From Myxococcales bacterium (GTDB lineage: Bacteria > Myxococcota > Myxococcia > Myxococcales > Myxococcaceae), in assembly GCA_020846875.1 (NCBI GenBank), contig JADLDB010000059.1, positions 1 to 64,000 of the forward strand: a stretch of DNA of 64,000 nucleotides. The letters are read 5' to 3'. This document shows positions 24,808 through 33,514 of the stretch, in pieces. Position numbers and translations under genes: made by a program. Below the pieces are notes generated by a model that saw only the letters and a program-made list of their open reading frames with translations, was not told the origin of the DNA and searched no databases. Within the stretch, counting starts at the first letter, position 1. The number at the start of each line of letters is the position of its first letter.

Positions 24808-25401
24808 ATGTCCCAGCTGGTGCTGAATGGAAGCCTGAAGGAATTCTTCAAGCTGCTGGTGGGCGAGGTGATGCGCCGGCAGCGGGTCAGCCTGGAGGAG
24901 GTGACCGAGTTCTACCTGGTCAACCTGCTGGCCGAGTACGCCGAGGCCGAGAAGCTCTTCACCCAGGAGCTCGAAGGCCGGCGCGAAGCGGAGCCGCTGG
25001 CGCTGCTCTACCACCGGGCCTTGCAGCAGGACCGGGACGAGAAGATCCGCACGCTGCGCAAGCTGGGGGACGTCTCGCTGTACACCGCCGGCTTCTTCCA
25101 GCAGTCGCTGCAGGATCGTGTGGTCGGCCCCGACTACTACATGCAGATGGGGCGCACGGCCTACGGCGCGGTGGCGGAGCTGACCGGCGCGTCCGCCTTC
25201 GCGGCCGTCTACCAGGAGCTGCACCACAAGTTCACCGCGCTGGTGGAGGTGCTGGAGGAGATCTCCGCCCGCGGGATGTGCGCGGCGGGGCCCCAGGGGC
25301 AGATGCAGGTCTTCGAGACGTACGCGCGGACCGGCAATGAGCGCCTGAGGCACGTGCTGGCGGACGTGGGGATGATCCCCGGAACGAAGCTGCTCAACTG
25401 A
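24808..25401 (+). CDS. Unknown protein divergent from groESL
   Basis: 197 residues from ATG 24808 with AGGAGG ten bases upstream; the open frame to 24754 is leader. It is mostly helical ([56 protein letters not shown]) with no signal peptide or membrane helix. I do not recognise the family. It faces groESL across three CIRCE-like sites, and its stop is directly followed by the start of the next gene, so the two form one unit. A stress-linked role is inference from position. Confidence 0.75.
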   Translation: MSQLVLNGSLKEFFKLLVGEVMRRQRVSLEEVTEFYLVNLLAEYAEAEKLFTQELEGRREAEPLALLYHRALQQDRDEKIRTLRKLGDVSLYTAGFFQQSLQDRVVGPDYYMQMGRTAYGAVAELTGASAFAAVYQELHHKFTALVEVLEEISARGMCAAGPQGQMQVFETYARTGNERLRHVLADVGMIPGTKLLN

Positions 25402-26028
25402 ATGCTCGACGCCATCCAGGGACAGCTCGAGTCGATCTACGGCCTGCGCTGCGAATACCGGGCGAAGGACTTCGTGATCGACGGCCACGCGGCGAAGGCG
25501 CTGGGCGGCACGGCCCGGGCGCGGGAAGAGCTGCTGGTGTCGGAGGGAGCCGACGGGCTGGAGCTGTCCTTGTACCTGGAGCCCACGCTGCTTGAGCGCC
25601 TGGCCTCGCTCCGCCCGGTGGAGGCGCTCTTTACGGAGCTCCCGGCCTTCTGCGAGGTGGCCGAGGGCGTGTCCCACTTCCTCTACGTGGCCCGGAGCGC
25701 GGCGCTGGAGCGGAAGGTGTCGCTGCTCGAGATGGAGGCCCAGGCCGAGGTGGACAAGTTCGCGCTCTGCACGGTGCTGCGCTGGGGCCAGGACGTCGGT
25801 CACTGGGCGACGGATCTGGTGGACCGGCTGTTCCACTCCGTCTCCTTCCACGCCCACCTGGATCCCGAGGAGCGGCGCCGCTACGAGGTCGCCAACCGCC
25901 TGGGTCTCCGGTACGCGCGACGGCTCCTGCCGCTGATCCGCAGAGGATCCCTCGAGCGCGTGCTGGCCGAGCTGCGCCACAGCTACCGCCTGGGCGCCGA
26001 GGCCAAGCTGGACTATCTCGATCGCTGA
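25402..26028 (+). CDS. Unknown protein, partner of the preceding gene
   Basis: 208 residues; ATG directly follows the preceding stop. Mixed alpha/beta N-terminal half (LESIYGLRCEYRAKDFVIDG, LLVSEGADGLELSLYLEP) and a helical C-terminal half rich in Arg and Glu (LDPEERRRYEVANRLGLRYA). No signal peptide or recognised motif. Its 3' end overlaps the end of the convergent membrane protein gene by 16 bases. Confidence 0.75.
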   Translation: MLDAIQGQLESIYGLRCEYRAKDFVIDGHAAKALGGTARAREELLVSEGADGLELSLYLEPTLLERLASLRPVEALFTELPAFCEVAEGVSHFLYVARSAALERKVSLLEMEAQAEVDKFALCTVLRWGQDVGHWATDLVDRLFHSVSFHAHLDPEERRRYEVANRLGLRYARRLLPLIRRGSLERVLAELRHSYRLGAEAKLDYLDR

Positions 26029-27302
26029 CCGGCCTCAGGCTGCTTCCGCTGGGCGCCTCCGGTGGCCTTTCGCTGAACCCGGGCGGCCGCCGCGAGCTGG
26101 CCGAAGAGGATGGCAAAGGCAGCGGCGTAGGCGGCCCCTCCGGCGATGGCCAGGGGCGGCCAGGCCGTCGCAGCGCCCAGAAGCACCGTCCCTACGAGGA
26201 AGACGCGGAGCTGCCACCGGGCCGGCGCTTCGGGCATCACCTGCTGCATGGTGGGCGCGGTGCCCAGGGCCCTGTGCAGGTGGAGCCAACCGAGGAAGCC
26301 GACGATCTTGTACAGCATGCCGAAGATCACCGCCGGGAAGGCTCCGGCGATCATCACCACCCCGGCAAGGTAATCGAGGCGCTCGGCCTCGGGCAGGGCC
26401 CGGCGGACCAGCGCCACCAGTGCGGCCAGGGCGAACAGGGCCATGCCGAGCCTCCACGCCCGCAGGGTGGTGTCCGTCACCTTGCGGCGGCGCCGGCGCT
26501 GGAGGGCCAGGGTCTGGGCCGCGAAGCCCAGCAGGGCGGCCGCGCCGAGGACGGCCCCCAGCCAACTCAGCGCCCGCGAGTCGAAGGCCACGCCTCCTGT
26601 CCAGGCGACGAGCGCCACCACCAGCCCGGCCGGAACGGCGCGCGCCACCGCCAGGGGGTAGGGCGGGGTGAGCTGGAACATCGGCACCACCAGGTACGCC
26701 ACCGCGGCCACCAGCATCACGCCCCAGCCCAGCGTCGCCCACGCCACGTGCAGATCGACCAGCGCGCCCAGCGGAAGGGGCAGGCTGAAGCCCAGCTGCG
26801 CCGCCAGGCTCACCCCCAGGCCCGCTGCCACCGCCAGCCCCAGCACCGCCAGCTTGAGCGTCGGCAGGGTGGGCCCGATCGCCGGGGATCGCAAGAGCGC
26901 CACGCCCGTCGCCACGACGAAGACCGTCACGCCCGCGCCCAGCAGCACCGTCGCCAGCTGCAGCGCCGGCTGGCCCAGCCCCAGGAAGCCCGCGGCCAGC
27001 GCCACGGCGCCCACGGTGATCAGCGGGTGCACCACGCCCGCCACCAGCCGGGGCCGCCACACGTTGGCCCCCGCCGCCACCGGGAGGACCTGCAGGAGCG
27101 CGCCCACCATCACCTGCAGCATGAAGCCCGCGGTGATCAGGTGCACCGCCGCCACGGCCGCCGGCGCCCAGCGGGTGGAGACGAGCTCCGCCCCACGCCA
27201 CGCCCCTACCACCCCCGCCGCGACGCCGAAGAGGGGCGCGGTGAAGAAGAAGCGGAGCGGAACGGACCAGGGCGGCGCCTGCTCGAGCGAGAGGGGGCTC
27301 AC
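26013..27302 (-). CDS. Polytopic membrane protein, heme-copper-oxidase-subunit-I/NnrS-like
   Basis: 429 residues from GTG 27302, overlapping the DUF2249 stop by four bases. About twelve hydrophobic helices. Histidines occur at intramembrane places (AVHLITAGFMLQVMVGALLQ, VVHPLITVG, DLHVAWATLGWG, GFLGWLHLH), like heme-binding His in oxidase subunit I-like and NnrS-like proteins. Known NnrS proteins help cells withstand nitric oxide. Together with the hemerythrin and DUF2249 genes this suggests an NO or oxygen-limitation function. Family assignment is by pattern only. Confidence 0.65.
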   Translation of the reverse strand: MSPLSLEQAPPWSVPLRFFFTAPLFGVAAGVVGAWRGAELVSTRWAPAAVAAVHLITAGFMLQVMVGALLQVLPVAAGANVWRPRLVAGVVHPLITVGAVALAAGFLGLGQPALQLATVLLGAGVTVFVVATGVALLRSPAIGPTLPTLKLAVLGLAVAAGLGVSLAAQLGFSLPLPLGALVDLHVAWATLGWGVMLVAAVAYLVVPMFQLTPPYPLAVARAVPAGLVVALVAWTGGVAFDSRALSWLGAVLGAAALLGFAAQTLALQRRRRRKVTDTTLRAWRLGMALFALAALVALVRRALPEAERLDYLAGVVMIAGAFPAVIFGMLYKIVGFLGWLHLHRALGTAPTMQQVMPEAPARWQLRVFLVGTVLLGAATAWPPLAIAGGAAYAAAFAILFGQLAAAARVQRKATGGAQRKQPEAGQRSR

Positions 27303-27532
27303 GCGGCGCTGAACTTGGTGATGGTGATCACATACGTCCCGTCAGGCTCGAGGCGCGTGCGCCAGGTGTGGCCGTCCCGGCGCAGCAGCTCGTAGAGGGG
27401 AAACGGCTCGCGGGCGAGGAGCAGCTCCAGGCACTCCCCCTGCGCCAGGGTGGCGAGCGCGGCCAATACCCGCTGCATCGGCTCGGGCGGGAACAGCTCC
27501 CGGCCGTCGACGGTGACGCGGGGTTGGCTCAT
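27299..27532 (-). CDS. DUF2249-like small protein
   Basis: 77 residues from ATG 27532, which overlaps the hemerythrin stop by four bases; a longer open frame in this phase is antisense noise. It shows RELFPPEPMQRVLAALATL, GECLELLLAREPFPLYELL and TYVITITKF, the layout of DUF2249 proteins, which have a TusA/SirA-like fold and often lie beside hemerythrin and denitrification genes. Middle gene of a three-gene operon. Confidence 0.75.
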   Translation of the reverse strand: MSQPRVTVDGRELFPPEPMQRVLAALATLAQGECLELLLAREPFPLYELLRRDGHTWRTRLEPDGTYVITITKFSAA

Positions 27533-27966
27533 TTCGCCAGCTGCGTGCGGATGGCCTCCAGCACCTCGGCGCCCGTCACCGCGTTGTCGCACATCGGGTA
27601 GAGGATGTTCTCCTCCTTCATGTTGTGCTGCTGCATGAGGATCAGCATCGTCTCGGCCGCGCCGGCGAAGGCGTCTGCGTCCTTGCCCGCGCAGGCGTGC
27701 TCGAGCTGCCCCAGCAGCCCGCGCATCTGCTGGTGCTCCATCCTCATCATCGCGGTGGGGCCGCCCACCATCCCCGTCGCGCCCTCGAAGGCGGGGAACA
27801 GCGTGCCCTCCTCCGAGCCGAGGTGCGCCTCCAGCATCGCGCAGAAGCGCGTGGTCGCCTCCGTCGCCTTGTCCCATTGTCCCTCCGCAGCCGCGGCCTC
27901 GGCGGACGCGAACTCCTCGTCACAGCGCCGGTGGTGAGGCGCGTACAGCTCGCTGATCGTCGTCAT
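27529..27966 (-). CDS. Hemerythrin HHE-domain protein
   Basis: 145 residues. Four-helix pattern with candidate di-iron ligands His10/His11 (YAPHHRRCDEEF), HLGSEEGTLFP, MEHQQMRGLL and QQHNMKEENILYP. Such proteins bind O2 or NO or repair iron-sulfur damage. First gene of the operon with DUF2249 and the membrane protein. There is no ribosome site before ATG 27966 and a -10-like TTATAG lies eight bases upstream, so a leaderless transcript is possible. An FNR-type box lies further upstream. Confidence 0.85.
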   Translation of the reverse strand: MTTISELYAPHHRRCDEEFASAEAAAAEGQWDKATEATTRFCAMLEAHLGSEEGTLFPAFEGATGMVGGPTAMMRMEHQQMRGLLGQLEHACAGKDADAFAGAAETMLILMQQHNMKEENILYPMCDNAVTGAEVLEAIRTQLAK

Positions 27967-27973
27967 GGGGGCC

Positions 27974-28015
27974 CTATAACAGCCGGTCGCCCGGAGGTGG
28001 GTTGAGACAAGTCAA
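27974..28015 (-). promoter_or_regulatory. FNR/DNR-type box and -10 element of the hemerythrin operon
   Basis: TTGAGACAAGTCAA at 28002-28015 fits TTGA-N6-TCAA, the core of the FNR/DNR site. On the minus strand TTATAG (27979-27974) follows. With a start near 27967 the box is centred at about -41.5, the class II activator position. The transcript would begin at or next to the hemerythrin ATG. Confidence 0.55.
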
Positions 28016-28517
28016 CGCCCACGCCTCGCAAGCGGGCTGGTACAAGTGCGGCGTGGTCGCGACCCGCGAGTACTCAGCCGGCGGCGTGGTGATCCGCGAG
28101 GTGGACGGGCGCATCGAGCTCGCGGTGATCCGTCCGCGTGGGCGCAACGTGACGGCGCTGCCCAAGGGGCACCTCGAGCGGGGCGAGACGTCGCAGATGA
28201 CCGCCGAGCGCGAGATCTTCGAGGAGACGGGCCTCAAGGTGACCTGCCAGTGCAAGCTGGCCGACGTGAAGTACGTCTACCGGTTCCGCGGGAAGACGAT
28301 CTTCAAGGTGGTGGGCTTCTACCTGTTCCGCTGGGCCTCGGGAGAGATCGATCAGATCACCGAGAAGATGCGGGAAGAGGTGGACGTGGCGAAGTGGATC
28401 CCCCTCGCGGAGGCGCCTCACGTGCTGAGCTACCCCGGAGAGCGAGAAATGGCGGCGAGGGCCCTCAAGCTGCTCGAGCCCTCACCGCCGACGCACGAAG
28501 AGGGCGGCGGAATCTGA
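28002..28517 (+). CDS. NUDIX hydrolase
   Basis: 171 residues from TTG 28002; GTG 28053 (VVATREYSAGG) is an equally good start and would clear the FNR-type box. The NUDIX box occupies residues 56-78 (GHLERGE...REIFEETGL) with all required Gly and Glu residues. SAGGVVIREVDG before it and KVVGFYLF after it resemble Ap4A/NTP-type NUDIX proteins. It hydrolyses a nucleoside diphosphate linked to X; the exact substrate cannot be read. It is divergent from the hemerythrin operon and ends four bases before the end of rpoZ. Confidence 0.88.
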   Translation: MRQVNAHASQAGWYKCGVVATREYSAGGVVIREVDGRIELAVIRPRGRNVTALPKGHLERGETSQMTAEREIFEETGLKVTCQCKLADVKYVYRFRGKTIFKVVGFYLFRWASGEIDQITEKMREEVDVAKWIPLAEAPHVLSYPGEREMAARALKLLEPSPPTHEEGGGI

Positions 28518-28520
28518 GGA

Positions 28521-28766
28521 TCAGGCGATGGTGCGGGCCGACGGCGGCGCGAACTTGCCCATCAGCGCCTCGCGGACGTCGCGATCGAACTTCACGTGGC
28601 CGGTGGCGATCTCGCGCAGGGACAGCACGCAGGGCTTGTTCTTGGAGTGCTCCACCAGCGGACGGGCGCCGGCCATCAGTTGCCGGGCGCGCTTGGAGGC
28701 GAGCAGCACCAGGGCGAAGCGGTTGTCGACGTGGGGCAGGGCGTCTTCGACGGTTACGCGGGCCAT
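28521..28766 (-). CDS. rpoZ: RNA polymerase omega subunit
   Basis: 81 residues from ATG 28766 ([20 protein letters not shown]), preceded by AGAGGT; the open frame to 28829 is upstream noise. [20 protein letters not shown] is the omega signature. It helps assemble beta-prime and, in proteobacteria, forms part of a ppGpp site. No gmk or spoT lies beside it here. Confidence 0.93.
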   Translation of the reverse strand: MARVTVEDALPHVDNRFALVLLASKRARQLMAGARPLVEHSKNKPCVLSLREIATGHVKFDRDVREALMGKFAPPSARTIA

Positions 28767-28851
28767 GAGTACCTCTGAGAAGGGAAGCTTAAAGCGAGCC
28801 TGTCTAGGCAGGTCGACGGCCTGCGTCAAGGCCGCCTCGCCGGCTGGCCGG

Positions 28852-29742
28852 CTACATGAGCAGCCGCTCCAGCGCGGCCCGCGTCTCCGGGGGGAGGGTG
28901 GGGGCCAGCTTGAGCGCCCGGCGCGAGAGGAGCCGGTAGACGGCGCCGAGCTCCGGGGGCAAGGCCTCGAGGTGGGCCTGCACCACGCCCACGTCGCCGC
29001 GCACCACCGGGCCGGTGAGGCCGCGCTCCAGGCCGCGGGACTCCACCCCGCGCAGCGCCGAGCGCATCAGCGGCAGCAGGGCCTTCAAGGCCGCGTCGCG
29101 CTCGAGCCCCGCCTCCTCCAGCGCCGACACCGCCGCGTCCGCCAGCGCCACCAACAGGCCCGCCGAGAGCACCGCGCCCGCGTGGTACGCCGCCCGGCCC
29201 GTCTCCGGGACCTCCAGGGGCTCCAGGCGCAGCGCGAGGGCCATCTTCCACAAGGTCGCCCCCAGCGCCTTGTCCGTCGAGGCCAGCGCCACCGCATGGC
29301 CCGAGAGATCGTCGCGCGCGTCCGACACCGCCGCCAGGGGGTGGAAGGAGCCGAACGGCCGCTTCGCCTTCGCGTCCTTGAAGACCGAGAGGGGTAACGC
29401 GCCCGAGCAGTGCACCAGCGCCGTCGAGGGGCCCAGATCCTCCTCGATCAGCTCCAGCGCACGGGGCACCGCGCCGTCAGGCACCGCCAGCACGCAGACG
29501 TCGGCGGCCCGAAGCGCGTCGTGATCCGCCAGGGGCACGCGCAGCGTGGCCGCCCGACGCACCGAGTCCGCGGAGCGCGGCAACACCGACACCGGCCAGC
29601 CCGCAGCCTGCAGTCCCAGCGCCAGCGCGCCGCCCACGCGGCCGAAGCCGACGAGGACGATCCGTGGCCGCGCGTCTCTCTCCCGCCGGCGCCACTTCGG
29701 GCTGGCCGACTTCCGAGAGGCCTTTCGACGCGTGGCGCTCAC
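28852..29742 (-). CDS. Rossmann-fold protein with DUF2520 domain
   Basis: 296 residues. A basic N-terminal extension precedes a nucleotide-binding fold ([19 protein letters not shown]), [15 protein letters not shown] and [12 protein letters not shown]. The second half ([20 protein letters not shown]) is the helical DUF2520 domain, which resembles the dimerisation domain of prephenate and ketopantoate-type dehydrogenases. Likely an NAD(P)-dependent reductase; substrate unknown. Confidence 0.82.
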   Translation of the reverse strand: MSATRRKASRKSASPKWRRRERDARPRIVLVGFGRVGGALALGLQAAGWPVSVLPRSADSVRRAATLRVPLADHDALRAADVCVLAVPDGAVPRALELIEEDLGPSTALVHCSGALPLSVFKDAKAKRPFGSFHPLAAVSDARDDLSGHAVALASTDKALGATLWKMALALRLEPLEVPETGRAAYHAGAVLSAGLLVALADAAVSALEEAGLERDAALKALLPLMRSALRGVESRGLERGLTGPVVRGDVGVVQAHLEALPPELGAVYRLLSRRALKLAPTLPPETRAALERLLM

Positions 29743-29872
29743 GCCTCACCTCGCAGCCACTGCCGCCCGCCACCGAGCCCAGCGGCGCTCGCTGGGTCCG
29801 TGGGCCGTCCCGCGCCTGCGTGGATGAGGCTGCGGGGCACCGCGGCCGTCGCAGCTTGCCGCCGGCCGGCCT

Positions 29873-30079
29873 TCACGGCACCCCTCGCCGCTCGTCGAGG
29901 GGGGCGTCGATCGCGAGGTCGGTGTCGCAGCGACGCCGGGCCCGGCGCGCCACTGCTCGGAAGAACGGCGCGTCCACGGCCTGGCGCCAGTCCGTGCGCC
30001 GCCGCGCCCGCGCCAGGGAAGGGCGCGCCCAGCGCGAGCCCTCCTTCCGGAACTCCACTCTGCGCCACGCCGCGCTCAC
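29873..30079 (-). CDS. Small Arg-rich protein overlapping the Clp gene end
   Basis: 68 residues from GTG 30079, overlapping the stop of the Clp-type gene by four bases (GTGA). Third codon positions are nearly all G or C, which supports real coding. The sequence MSAAWRRVEFRKEGSRWARP continues Arg-rich (RARRRTDWRQAVDAPFFRAV). No family recognised. Translational coupling suggests a link to the chaperone. A competing 109-residue frame at 29739-30068 is weaker. Confidence 0.6.
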   Translation of the reverse strand: MSAAWRRVEFRKEGSRWARPSLARARRRTDWRQAVDAPFFRAVARRARRRCDTDLAIDAPLDERRGVP

Positions 30080-32559
30080 GCGGGCCTCTCGTCCGCCGGG
30101 AGGAACTGCAGCTGCCCCGCCGAGACGTCGATCAACACCGTGTCACCTTCCGCGAAGTCCCCGGCGAGGATCCGCTCCGCCAGGGGGCCTTCCACCAGCC
30201 GCTGCACCGTCTGCCGCATCGGGCGCGCCCCCAGGGCCGGATCGAAGCCGCCCGCCTTGAGCAGGTGATCGATCACCTGGTCCGACGCCCGGTAGCTGAT
30301 GCCCTTCTCCGTCTCCAGCCGCTTCGAGGACTCGTTGAGCAGCAGCGAGGCGATCTTCGCCACGTCGACTTCCTTGAGCGGCCGGAAGGCGCAGCGCTCG
30401 TCGATCCGGTTCCACAGCTCCGGGGGCAGGGCCTTGCGCGCCGCGCCCGTCGCCTGCTGCTCCCCGCCGGCCGCTGGCTCTGCCGCGCCGAAGCCCATGC
30501 CGCGCGCCTTCGCGGTGAAGGCCTCCGCGCCCAGGTTGGTGGTGAGGATCACGATGGTGTTGGAGAAGTCGATGTGCCGGCCCTTGCCGTCGGTGAGCCG
30601 GCCCTCCTCGAGCACCTGGAGGAGCAGCAGCAGCACCTCGCGGTGGGCCTTGTCGATCTCATCGAGCACCACCACCGACGAGGGCCGGCGCCGCACCGCC
30701 TCGGTGAGCTGCCCGCCGTCGCCGTAGCCCACGTACCCCGCCGGCGCGCCGATCAACCGCGACACCCCGTGGCCCTCGCTCATCTCCGACATGTCCACGC
30801 GCACCATCGCCTCGCGGTTGCCGAAGACGACCTCCGCCAGGGCGCGCGCCATCTCCGTCTTGCCCACGCCCGTGGGCCCGAGGAAGAGGAAGCTCCCCAT
30901 CGGCCGGCGGCTGGCGAAGCCGGCGTAGTTGCGGCGGATCACCTTCGCGATCCGGTCGATCACGTCCTCGTGGCCGATCACCCGAGCCCGGAGCTGGCTC
31001 TCCAGCTTGAGCAGCCGCTCGGAGTCGGTCATGAGCAGCCGCTCTTCAGGGAGCTGCGCGATCTTGGCGATCACCCGCGCCACGTCGGTCGGCTCCACCA
31101 CCACCCGGCCTTCACGGTGGCAGCGGCTGCCGGCGAGATCGAGCACCGAGATCGCCTTGTCCGGCAGGAAGCGATCGTTGATGTACCGGCTGGACAGCGC
31201 CGCCGCCGCCTGGAGCGCCTCGGGGGCGTACTTGAGCTTGTGGTGCGCCTCGTAGCGGCCGATGACGCCGTTCAAGATGTAAACGGTGTCCGGCACCGAC
31301 GGCTCGTTCACGTTGACTTGGGTGAAGCGGCGCTCCAGCGCGGGATCGTTCTGGATGTGCTTGCGGTACTCGTCGTGGGTGGAGGCCCCGATGCAGGGGA
31401 ACTCGCCGCGCGACATCGCCGCCTTCAGCTCGTTGGCCGCGTCCTGCGGGCCGTCGCCGGTGCTGCCCGCGCCCATCAAGGTGTGGATCTCGTCGATGAA
31501 GACCACCACCCGTCCTTCCGCCTTCTTCACCTCGTCCTTGAGCCCGTTGAGGCGCTCGGAAAAGGAGCCGCGAAGCTGGGTGCCCGCCACCAGCGTGGCC
31601 ATGTCCAGCTCGACGAGGATCCGCTCCGACAGGGGCCCGCGCAGGCTGGCCAGGTGCTGCGCCACGCCTTCCACCACCGCCGTCTTGCCCACGCCGGGCT
31701 CGCCCAAAAGGCACGGGTTGTTGGTGCGCCGCTTCCCGAGGATGTCGATCACCTCGTCGATCTCCCGCGCCCGGCCGACCACCGGATCCAGCTTGTGCTC
31801 CTTCGCCAGGGCGGTGAGGTTCTTCCCCAGCGAGGCGAGCAGCGGGTAGCTGCGCGCGTCGAGCGCCCACTTCGAGCCGGGCGCGGCGCTCCTGGACGGC
31901 GCGGGCGACGGCTGCGGCGACTCCGGCGGGACGGAGGGCGGCGGCGGCATGGCGTCAAGCGCTGCCAGCTCCTCCTCCGAGAGCTCGTCCACCAGATCCC
32001 GCGCGCTGGGGCCCGGCTTGAGCGTCACCGGCTTCGGCGCAGGCTGCACCACCGCGGTCCGCACCGGCGGGGCGAAGGGCAGGGGAGGGGCGCCCACCGG
32101 CCGTCCACTCGAGGCGCGCGGCACTCCGGGCGGCAGCTCGCGCTGCAGCAGGAGCCGCCGCGGCATTCGCCCGCTGGTGTAGTAGCTGAGCGCGGTGTTC
32201 CGCAGGGCGGTCAGATCGAGCCCCGTCTTGAAGAGCAGATCCTGTCCCGAGCAGCGCAGGCGGGTGAGCGCGATCAGCGCGTGCAGGCAGTCCGCCTCAC
32301 TCGAGCCGCAGTTGGTGGCGATCTCCCGCGCCTTGTCCTTGAGCTCCTTCACCAGGCCGTCCGGCTCGGAAGGCGCGGAGGTGAGCAGCTCCAGCAGCAC
32401 GTCTTCGTTGATCGCCCGCTCCTGCATCAGCAGCGCGGCGCGGTTCTCGACGGTGAACATCGCGAGCAGCACGTGCGCGGTGGTGAGGCGCTGGGTGACG
32501 CTCGCGGCGATGTCTTGGGCTTCGGACATCACCTGGGAGAAGTCGGTGCTATCGACCAT
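30076..32559 (-). CDS. ClpA/ClpC-type AAA+ unfoldase
   Basis: 827 residues. Clp N-terminal repeat region 1-130, then a long Pro-rich linker (140-230), then two AAA+ modules: D1 with GEPGVGKT (286-293) and VVVFIDEIHTLMGAG; D2 with GPTGVGKT (561-568), SSVVVLDEIDKAH and GYVGYGDGGQLTEAVRRRP. No ClpB-type coiled-coil middle domain is visible between them, so disaggregase function is unlikely. RGMGFG after the D2 sensor strand occupies the position of the ClpP-docking loop (ClpC has YVGFN). No ClpS gene is adjacent. The Pro-rich linker is longer than in ClpA or ClpC. It is divergent from the YIP1 gene across 216 bases without clear promoter hexamers. Confidence 0.88.
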   Translation of the reverse strand: MVDSTDFSQVMSEAQDIAASVTQRLTTAHVLLAMFTVENRAALLMQERAINEDVLLELLTSAPSEPDGLVKELKDKAREIATNCGSSEADCLHALIALTRLRCSGQDLLFKTGLDLTALRNTALSYYTSGRMPRRLLLQRELPPGVPRASSGRPVGAPPLPFAPPVRTAVVQPAPKPVTLKPGPSARDLVDELSEEELAALDAMPPPPSVPPESPQPSPAPSRSAAPGSKWALDARSYPLLASLGKNLTALAKEHKLDPVVGRAREIDEVIDILGKRRTNNPCLLGEPGVGKTAVVEGVAQHLASLRGPLSERILVELDMATLVAGTQLRGSFSERLNGLKDEVKKAEGRVVVFIDEIHTLMGAGSTGDGPQDAANELKAAMSRGEFPCIGASTHDEYRKHIQNDPALERRFTQVNVNEPSVPDTVYILNGVIGRYEAHHKLKYAPEALQAAAALSSRYINDRFLPDKAISVLDLAGSRCHREGRVVVEPTDVARVIAKIAQLPEERLLMTDSERLLKLESQLRARVIGHEDVIDRIAKVIRRNYAGFASRRPMGSFLFLGPTGVGKTEMARALAEVVFGNREAMVRVDMSEMSEGHGVSRLIGAPAGYVGYGDGGQLTEAVRRRPSSVVVLDEIDKAHREVLLLLLQVLEEGRLTDGKGRHIDFSNTIVILTTNLGAEAFTAKARGMGFGAAEPAAGGEQQATGAARKALPPELWNRIDERCAFRPLKEVDVAKIASLLLNESSKRLETEKGISYRASDQVIDHLLKAGGFDPALGARPMRQTVQRLVEGPLAERILAGDFAEGDTVLIDVSAGQLQFLPADERPA

Positions 32560-32775
32560 AGGGGGGGCGGACTCCGGCGGCGAGGCGTGGGCCCCTGGAG
32601 GTGTACACCCGCGAGATCACGACTCCAAATTTTCCGCTACAGGGCGCTACGCGACTGAATCGCAGGGCAACCTGCCGGAATGACGGGGTTTATCTTTCGC
32701 GCTCCTTTTGGTTGCTGAAACCTCGGGGCTGGTGGAAATCACTGGCGCCTCGCGGCGTTTGCCGCGGACTCCTCC

Positions 32776-33513
32776 ATGCAAGCGCTTTCCACTCCGCTCA
32801 AGGCCGTGATCGATCCGGTGGGGGCGATCCCCCGCGCGGTGGAGGAGCGGCGCTGGGTGGCGGCGGTGCTGGTGTTGGCGGTGTGCACGGCGCTGTCGGG
32901 CGTGACGTTGGCGCTCAAGGTGGACGCGTCGCGCGCGGTGATCTCGAAGATGCAGATGTCGGGTGAGCTGATGAAGGCCACCGAGCGCGAGGTGGAGGAG
33001 GAGATCCAGCAGGCGCAGCGGGTGGCGATCGTCTCCAGCGTGGCGAAGGGGCTCTTCGTGGTGCCGCTGGTGGTGCTGCTGATCGCGGCGGCGCTCAAGT
33101 TCACCTCCTGGCTCCTGGGGAAGAAGGCGCTCTTCGTGGCGTGCTTCACCGCCGCGGCCCTGGCGCTCTTGCCGGTGGCGGTGCTCCACGCGGTGGAGTT
33201 CTTCGCAGCGCTGCGGCAGGAGTCGCTGTCCCCGAGGATGGCCGAGGCGCTGGTGCCCACTTCGCTGGCGCAGCTCAAGGGCGCGGGGCCGCCGAAGCTG
33301 CAGCGGCTCTACGGCGCGCTGGACATCGTCAACCTGTGGAGCGCGCTCCTGTTGGGCCTGGGCTTCGCCGCGGCGACGAAGTGGAAGCCGTGGCGGGGCG
33401 CGCTGCTCGGCGTGGTGCTGTACGCGCTGTTCGCCGGCGCGTTCTTGATCGGCCTGCCTGGGATGATGGCCAATGGGCCTGGCGGTGGTCCGCCGGGAAT
33501 GGGAGGGCCGTAA
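32776..33513 (+). CDS. YIP1-family membrane protein
   Basis: 245 residues with about five membrane helices. It begins with the PLKAVIDPVGAIPRAVEERR amphipathic stretch seen in bacterial YIP1 proteins, then VAAVLVLAVCTALSG, a loop of charged helix (ATEREVEEEIQQAQR) and hydrophobic segments to a Gly/Pro/Met-rich tail. Function unclear in bacteria. One base separates its stop from the TolC start, so it heads the exporter operon. Confidence 0.75.
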   Translation: MQALSTPLKAVIDPVGAIPRAVEERRWVAAVLVLAVCTALSGVTLALKVDASRAVISKMQMSGELMKATEREVEEEIQQAQRVAIVSSVAKGLFVVPLVVLLIAAALKFTSWLLGKKALFVACFTAAALALLPVAVLHAVEFFAALRQESLSPRMAEALVPTSLAQLKGAGPPKLQRLYGALDIVNLWSALLLGLGFAAATKWKPWRGALLGVVLYALFAGAFLIGLPGMMANGPGGGPPGMGGP

Positions 33514-33514
33514 C

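Noticed and set aside
29739-30068. 109-residue minus-strand ORF starting MAQSGVP
   Set aside because: It overlaps the DUF2520 gene start and competes with the 68-codon ORF, which has better third-position GC and a GTGA junction.
32600-32609. GGTGTACACC palindrome between the Clp and YIP1 genes
   Set aside because: A single 10-base palindrome without promoter elements nearby is too weak to call an operator.
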